DNA of 43,370 bases from Bifidobacterium simiiventris (GTDB lineage Bacteria; Actinomycetota; Actinomycetes; Actinomycetales; Bifidobacteriaceae): positions 1 to 43,370 of the forward strand of contig NZ_JAHBBG010000017.1 in the NCBI RefSeq assembly GCF_019331715.1. The letters are read 5' to 3'. The position numbers and the translations under genes are program-made. This document shows positions 40,285 through 43,370 of the stretch, piece by piece. A model generated the notes under the pieces. It was not told the DNA's origin and did no database searches. It saw nothing but the letters and a program-made list of their open reading frames with translations. Within the stretch, counting starts at the first letter, position 1, and every line of letters begins with the position of its first letter.

Positions 40285-41699
40285 CACACCGCCGCGTCCG
40301 GGTCGTCGTCCGGGTTGTAGCCGTCGTCGTCGTAGCCGCCGCGGTTCTCGTTGTACGTGTATTCGTCGTCCACCACGCCGGAATCGGCCTCCGCGTTCAG
40401 CGCGTCCACGTCCTTCTTGTCGAGCTTGTACTGCGGCAGCACGTTCTCGATGTAGCTCTTCACGGCCTCGGCCATCGGCACGTCGTGGCCGGCCTTCTCC
40501 GCCAGGAACCAGCGGTGGTCGAGCACCTCGTGGAAGAACTGCGCCGGTTCGATCTGCGAACGGTACTCGCGCGGGATCATGCGCACGGTCGGCTCGTACA
40601 CCTCACGCATCCAATCCGTCGCCACGATCTCCAGCTCCTCACCCTCACGCCACGTCGACGCGCGGTACGCATCCAGATCGTTGAGCAGGCGGCGAGCCTG
40701 GTTCTCCTGCACGTCGAGGCCGGTCAGACGCAGCAGCTTGCGCGACGCATAGCCGGCGTCGACCACGCGCGGCCGCACGAGCACGCGCTTGCCGTCCTCC
40801 GCGGTCTTCATCTCCAGCTCGTCCACGTCGAAGCCGAGCTCGTTGAGCTTGTTGACGCGCTTCTCGATCTTCCACATCTCGTCCGGGTTGAACTTGTCGG
40901 TGTCCGTGAGCGCGCTCCACAGCGAGTGGTAGCGGTCCGCGAGCCGGTTGCCAACCTCGATCTCGTCGACGTCGCTCGGCAGCAGCCGGCCGGACGACAG
41001 ATCCATGAGTTCGCCGATAATATTCGTGCGGGCGAGGTCGATATCGTACTCGCGCTGGCCTTCGGTCAGGTTGACGTGCAGGTCGCCGGTTTCGGCGTCG
41101 ACCAGGAACGCGGAGAACGCGTCGGCATCGCGCAGGAACAGGACGTTCGACAGCGAGACGTCGCCCCAGTAGAAGCCGGCAAGGTGCAGGCGGACCATGA
41201 GCACGGCCAGCGCGTCGATCAGACGCTCGGCGGTGTCGGGGCGCAGGTTGCGGGCGAACAGCGCGCGGTACGGCAGCGAGAACTTGAGATGCTTGGTGAC
41301 GAGGATCGCCTCGAGCGGCTCGCCGTCGTGCGTGTGGCGGCCGGTGACCACCGCGATCGGCTGGACGGTGGGCAGGTCAAGCTTCTGCAGGCGGCGCAGC
41401 AGCTCGTACTCGCGCTCGGCCACCTGACGGGTGATCTCCTTCATCGCGTACACCTCGTCGCCCACGTGCACGAAACGCACGACGTGGCGGGAGATGCCTC
41501 GCGGCAGGTTGGCGAGCAGTTCGGCCGGCCAGGTGGCGAGCGGTTTCTCCCACGGCAGGGTGAACATCTTCGGGTTCGAGCTGGCGGCGGTGATCTTCAG
41601 CGCCTGCGGCTCGGGCGTTTCGGCGGACGCATCCTCGGCTTTGACGGATGTGGCCTTGAGGGCGCGCGGGTCCAGTTGGGACAAATCGTTAACTTCCAT
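40275..41699 (-). CDS. DUF4032 domain protein with kinase-like N-terminal half
   Basis: The 474-residue cytoplasmic protein is of a type common in actinobacteria. The N-terminal half has a protein-kinase/WaaP-like pattern: K87 in YAMKEIT, HLAGFYWGDVSLSNVLF (D180, N185) and FLVDAETGD (D201), matching a lysine, catalytic loop and metal Asp. The C-terminal half is the DUF4032 domain, with HRWFLAEKAGHDVPMAEAVKSYIENVL. The tail is acidic with Tyr/Asn/Gly repeats. No substrate is known. I chose the ATG at 41699 because GGAG lies about 4 nt upstream; a frame to 41786 adds residues overlapping a terminator. It follows the sugar ABC ATPase gene behind a strong terminator, so it is probably transcribed separately. 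Confidence 0.88.
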   Translation of the reverse strand: MEVNDLSQLDPRALKATSVKAEDASAETPEPQALKITAASSNPKMFTLPWEKPLATWPAELLANLPRGISRHVVRFVHVGDEVYAMKEITRQVAEREYELLRRLQKLDLPTVQPIAVVTGRHTHDGEPLEAILVTKHLKFSLPYRALFARNLRPDTAERLIDALAVLMVRLHLAGFYWGDVSLSNVLFLRDADAFSAFLVDAETGDLHVNLTEGQREYDIDLARTNIIGELMDLSSGRLLPSDVDEIEVGNRLADRYHSLWSALTDTDKFNPDEMWKIEKRVNKLNELGFDVDELEMKTAEDGKRVLVRPRVVDAGYASRKLLRLTGLDVQENQARRLLNDLDAYRASTWREGEELEIVATDWMREVYEPTVRMIPREYRSQIEPAQFFHEVLDHRWFLAEKAGHDVPMAEAVKSYIENVLPQYKLDKKDVDALNAEADSGVVDDEYTYNENRGGYDDDGYNPDDDPDAAVWAH

Positions 41700-41754
41700 A
41701 GCACTCCATCGTACTTGTACAGGCGGAACGGCTTGCGGGCGGCCCAGGTACAAG

Positions 41755-41782
41755 AAAGGCCCCGCTACTACGCGGGGCCTTT
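41755..41782 (-). terminator. Intrinsic terminator after the ABC ATPase gene
   Basis: AAAGGCCCCGC and GCGGGGCCTTT form a perfect 11-bp stem with a 6-nt loop, followed on the minus strand by CTTGT. It lies about 75 bp downstream of the ATPase stop and ends 55 bp before the DUF4032 start. Confidence 0.88.
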
Positions 41783-41784
41783 CC

Positions 41785-41850
41785 AACGAGGCCTAAGAGA
41801 GGAAGAGAATGCCTCGTTTAATGGTTGGTACGGTTATCTCTCCGTACCAA
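41785..41850 (-). other. Two additional hairpins in the 3' leader of the ABC ATPase transcript
   Basis: TTGGTACGG/CCGTACCAA (41825-41833 and 41842-41850) and AACGAGGC/GCCTCGTT (41785-41792 and 41811-41818) are perfect inverted repeats between the ATPase stop and the terminator. On the transcript they form three consecutive stems in about 100 nt. A role in mRNA stability, or a 3'-UTR-derived RNA, is possible. Confidence 0.6.
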
Positions 41851-41857
41851 GTATCTA

Positions 41858-42985
41858 CTAGTTCAGACGCAGCTCGGTCGACGGAGCGAACAGGTGCATC
41901 TTGGACGGGTCGATCTTGATCTTGACGGTCTCGCCGACCTTCGGCAGCGCACGCGGGTTCACACGAATCGTGGTGAGCTTGTTCTGGTCGGACATGACCT
42001 GAGAGGCCTCCGCGGCGGAACCATCGGTGATGATGTTGCCGTAGATGTAGCCGTCAGAACCAAGATCCTCGACGTTGACAACCTTCAGGGAGAAGGCGTT
42101 CGGGTCATCCGGGGTGGCCAGGGAGGCATCCTCCGGACGGAAGCCGACGACGATCTTGCCGCCGTCCTCAGCGGTCAGCTTGTTGACGGCCTCGGCCGGC
42201 AGATCCACGGTGTCCTCGCCGATCTTCGCCTTGCCGTTGACCACCGGGTGGGTGTTCAGGTTCATCGACGGGGAGCCGATGAAGCCGGCGACGAAGACGT
42301 TGGCCGGGCGATCGTACAGCTCGGTCGGGGCGCCGACCTGCTGCAGGATGCCGAGCTTGATGACGGCGATGCGGTCGCCCATCGTCAGAGCCTCGGTCTG
42401 ATCGTGGGTCACGTACAGGGTGGTGACGCCCAGCTGACGCTGCAGAGCAGCAATCTGGGTACGGGTCTGGACACGGAGCTTCGCGTCGAGGTTGGACAGC
42501 GGCTCATCCATGAGGAAGACCTTCGGCTCACGGACGATTGCACGGCCCATGGCGACACGCTGACGCTGGCCACCAGACAGAGCCTTCGGCTTGCGGTCGA
42601 GGTACTCGGTCAGGTCGAGGATCTCGGCGGCCTTCTCGACGCGCTTGCGGATCTCGTCCTTCGGAGTGCCGGCGATCTTCAGGGCGAAGCCCATGTTGTC
42701 GGCCACGGTCATGTGCGGGTACAGAGCGTAGTTCTGGAACACCATAGCGATGTCGCGGTCCTTCGGCTGCATCGTGGTGACGTCCTTGCCACCGATGAGG
42801 ATGCGGCCCTTGTTGACCTCTTCCAGGCCAGCGAGCATGCGCAGGGTGGTGGACTTGCCGCAGCCAGACGGGCCAACCAGCACCAGGAACTCGCCGTCCT
42901 TGATATCCAGATTCAGATCATCCACGGAGGGCTTGTCGTTGCCCGGGTAGATACGAGTAACATGGTCGAAAACGACTTCTGCCAT
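41858..42985 (-). CDS. msmK: Sugar ABC transporter ATP-binding protein (MsmK/UgpC/MalK family)
   Basis: The 375-residue ATPase has Walker A GPSGCGKST (38-46), Q-loop Q84 in MVFQNYALYPHMTV, signature LSGGQRQRVAMGRA (136-149), Walker B VFLMDEP (E161) and the H-loop H194 in YVTHDQTEA. A C-terminal regulatory OB-like domain (about 235-375) includes IGSPSMNLN and VVGFRPEDASL, as in MalK. In bifidobacteria a single such protein is thought to energise several oligosaccharide importers; no permease or binding protein is adjacent, which fits. AAAGGA lies 9 nt before the ATG at 42985, and a promoter is visible about 170 bp upstream. Codon use is more biased than in neighbours, suggesting high expression. 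Confidence 0.95.
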   Translation of the reverse strand: MAEVVFDHVTRIYPGNDKPSVDDLNLDIKDGEFLVLVGPSGCGKSTTLRMLAGLEEVNKGRILIGGKDVTTMQPKDRDIAMVFQNYALYPHMTVADNMGFALKIAGTPKDEIRKRVEKAAEILDLTEYLDRKPKALSGGQRQRVAMGRAIVREPKVFLMDEPLSNLDAKLRVQTRTQIAALQRQLGVTTLYVTHDQTEALTMGDRIAVIKLGILQQVGAPTELYDRPANVFVAGFIGSPSMNLNTHPVVNGKAKIGEDTVDLPAEAVNKLTAEDGGKIVVGFRPEDASLATPDDPNAFSLKVVNVEDLGSDGYIYGNIITDGSAAEASQVMSDQNKLTTIRVNPRALPKVGETVKIKIDPSKMHLFAPSTELRLN

Positions 42986-43151
42986 GATGTTTATCCTTTC
43001 AGAGACAGGTACGTGTCTCACGATCCGTTGTAAAGGGATGTTGGGTTTGTCACTGTGCGTTGGTTCGCGACTTCCCACATCGGCCAAGTCCCAAACCGCG
43101 GCGTTCAGTTATCTTCGGTTCGTTGAAGATCTCTTCGCTGAGCCAAGCTCT

Positions 43152-43179
43152 ACTATACACGCCGAGTGCATTCCGTCAA
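43152..43179 (-). promoter_or_regulatory. Sigma-70-type promoter of the ABC ATPase gene
   Basis: On the minus strand TTGACG (43179-43174) and TATAGT (43157-43152) are separated by 16 bp. Transcription would start near 43145, giving a leader of about 160 nt. No gene is seen between 42986 and the window end. Confidence 0.7.
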
Positions 43180-43212
43180 CGGTGTGTTTCGGCGTGTTTC
43201 CGCCATTTTTGT

Positions 43213-43230
43213 AATCTCATCGATGAGATT
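43213..43230. promoter_or_regulatory. Perfect 18-bp palindrome upstream of the ABC ATPase promoter
   Basis: AATCTCATCGATGAGATT reads the same on both strands and lies about 35 bp upstream of the -35 box. It could be an operator or part of a terminator of a gene beyond the window. Confidence 0.45.
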
Positions 43231-43291
43231 CCGCATTTCGTCCAATCGTCGAACAAATTCGCCGCGGCTGTCGGATCGTCCTTCGCCCCGG

Positions 43292-43341
43292 CAGCCGCCC
43301 CATCACCACACCCAGCCGCCCCATCACCACACCCAGCCGCC
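43292..43341. repeat. 21-bp tandem repeat at the window end
   Basis: CAGCCGCCCCATCACCACACC occurs twice in full (43292 and 43313), and its first 8 bases a third time at 43334. The period is a multiple of three, but no start with a ribosome site opens a convincing frame, so it is either non-coding or part of a gene continuing past the window. Confidence 0.7.
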
Positions 43342-43370
43342 CTCACCACCACGTCCACCCCTTCCCCACC

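Noticed and set aside
43176..43358. 60-residue minus-strand open frame at the window end
   Set aside because: It is built from the 21-bp tandem repeat and the palindrome, lacks a ribosome site and overlaps the ATPase promoter.

Overview
The window looks like a chromosomal stretch of a high-GC actinobacterium, most likely a Bifidobacterium. The evidence is a base composition near 65% GC, strong AAGGAGG-type ribosome binding sites, a DUF4032 protein, a very large LPXTG-anchored Cna-B/SpaA surface protein, a secreted GH13 amylase with starch-binding modules, and an MsmK-type sugar ABC ATPase. Species cannot be named from sequence alone. I saw no rRNA, tRNA, IS element, phage or CRISPR array, although tRNAs were only looked for by eye.

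Layout. 1-2100: TatD nuclease, a YbjQ-type protein and a YccF membrane protein, all on the minus strand. 2200-7155: a minus-strand operon of a solute-binding/VWA lipoprotein, an XpaC-like protein, a membrane-anchored solute-binding-like protein and TelA. 7390-12750: a DMT exporter, a MalY-type PLP lyase and an amino-acid permease on the minus strand, facing a divergent YheO-like regulator. 12772-22337: an alpha/beta hydrolase, two overlapping YhgE/Pip membrane proteins and an S9 peptidase. 22450-24180: two type II toxin-antitoxin modules, each preceded by the same 115-bp repeat carrying three DnaA-box sequences. 24234-26711: an MFS transporter divergent from an RlmB/TrmH rRNA methyltransferase. 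26827-27624: a non-coding array of eleven 48-bp palindromes. 27709-39824: a two-gene minus-strand operon in which a 2538-residue sortase-anchored adhesin overlaps by 4 nt a 1500-residue starch-degrading enzyme. 40275-42985: DUF4032 kinase-like protein and the sugar ABC ATPase.

The most unusual content is repetitive. At least five families of palindromic element occur here: (i) an 80-125 bp palindrome lying in frame inside three unrelated genes, with a fourth, decayed intergenic copy; (ii) a 50-58 bp palindrome, once intergenic and once inside the amylase signal-peptide coding region; (iii) 44-bp hairpin arrays immediately behind two genes; (iv) the 48-bp array with a 312-bp higher-order period; (v) a 73-bp palindrome that supplies the stop codon of the DUF4032 gene. 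With the DnaA-box triplets, these suggest a chromosome shaped by non-autonomous palindromic elements that can be domesticated as protein linkers.

Functional themes: starch adhesion and hydrolysis (adhesin plus amylase, with possible LacI-type operators upstream), sugar uptake (ABC ATPase), sulfur amino-acid metabolism and transport (MalY-type lyase, permease, YheO-like regulator), and an envelope-stress-like TelA/XpaC/VWA module. Gene calls rest on conserved motifs read by eye. Operators, terminators and functional links are inferences.
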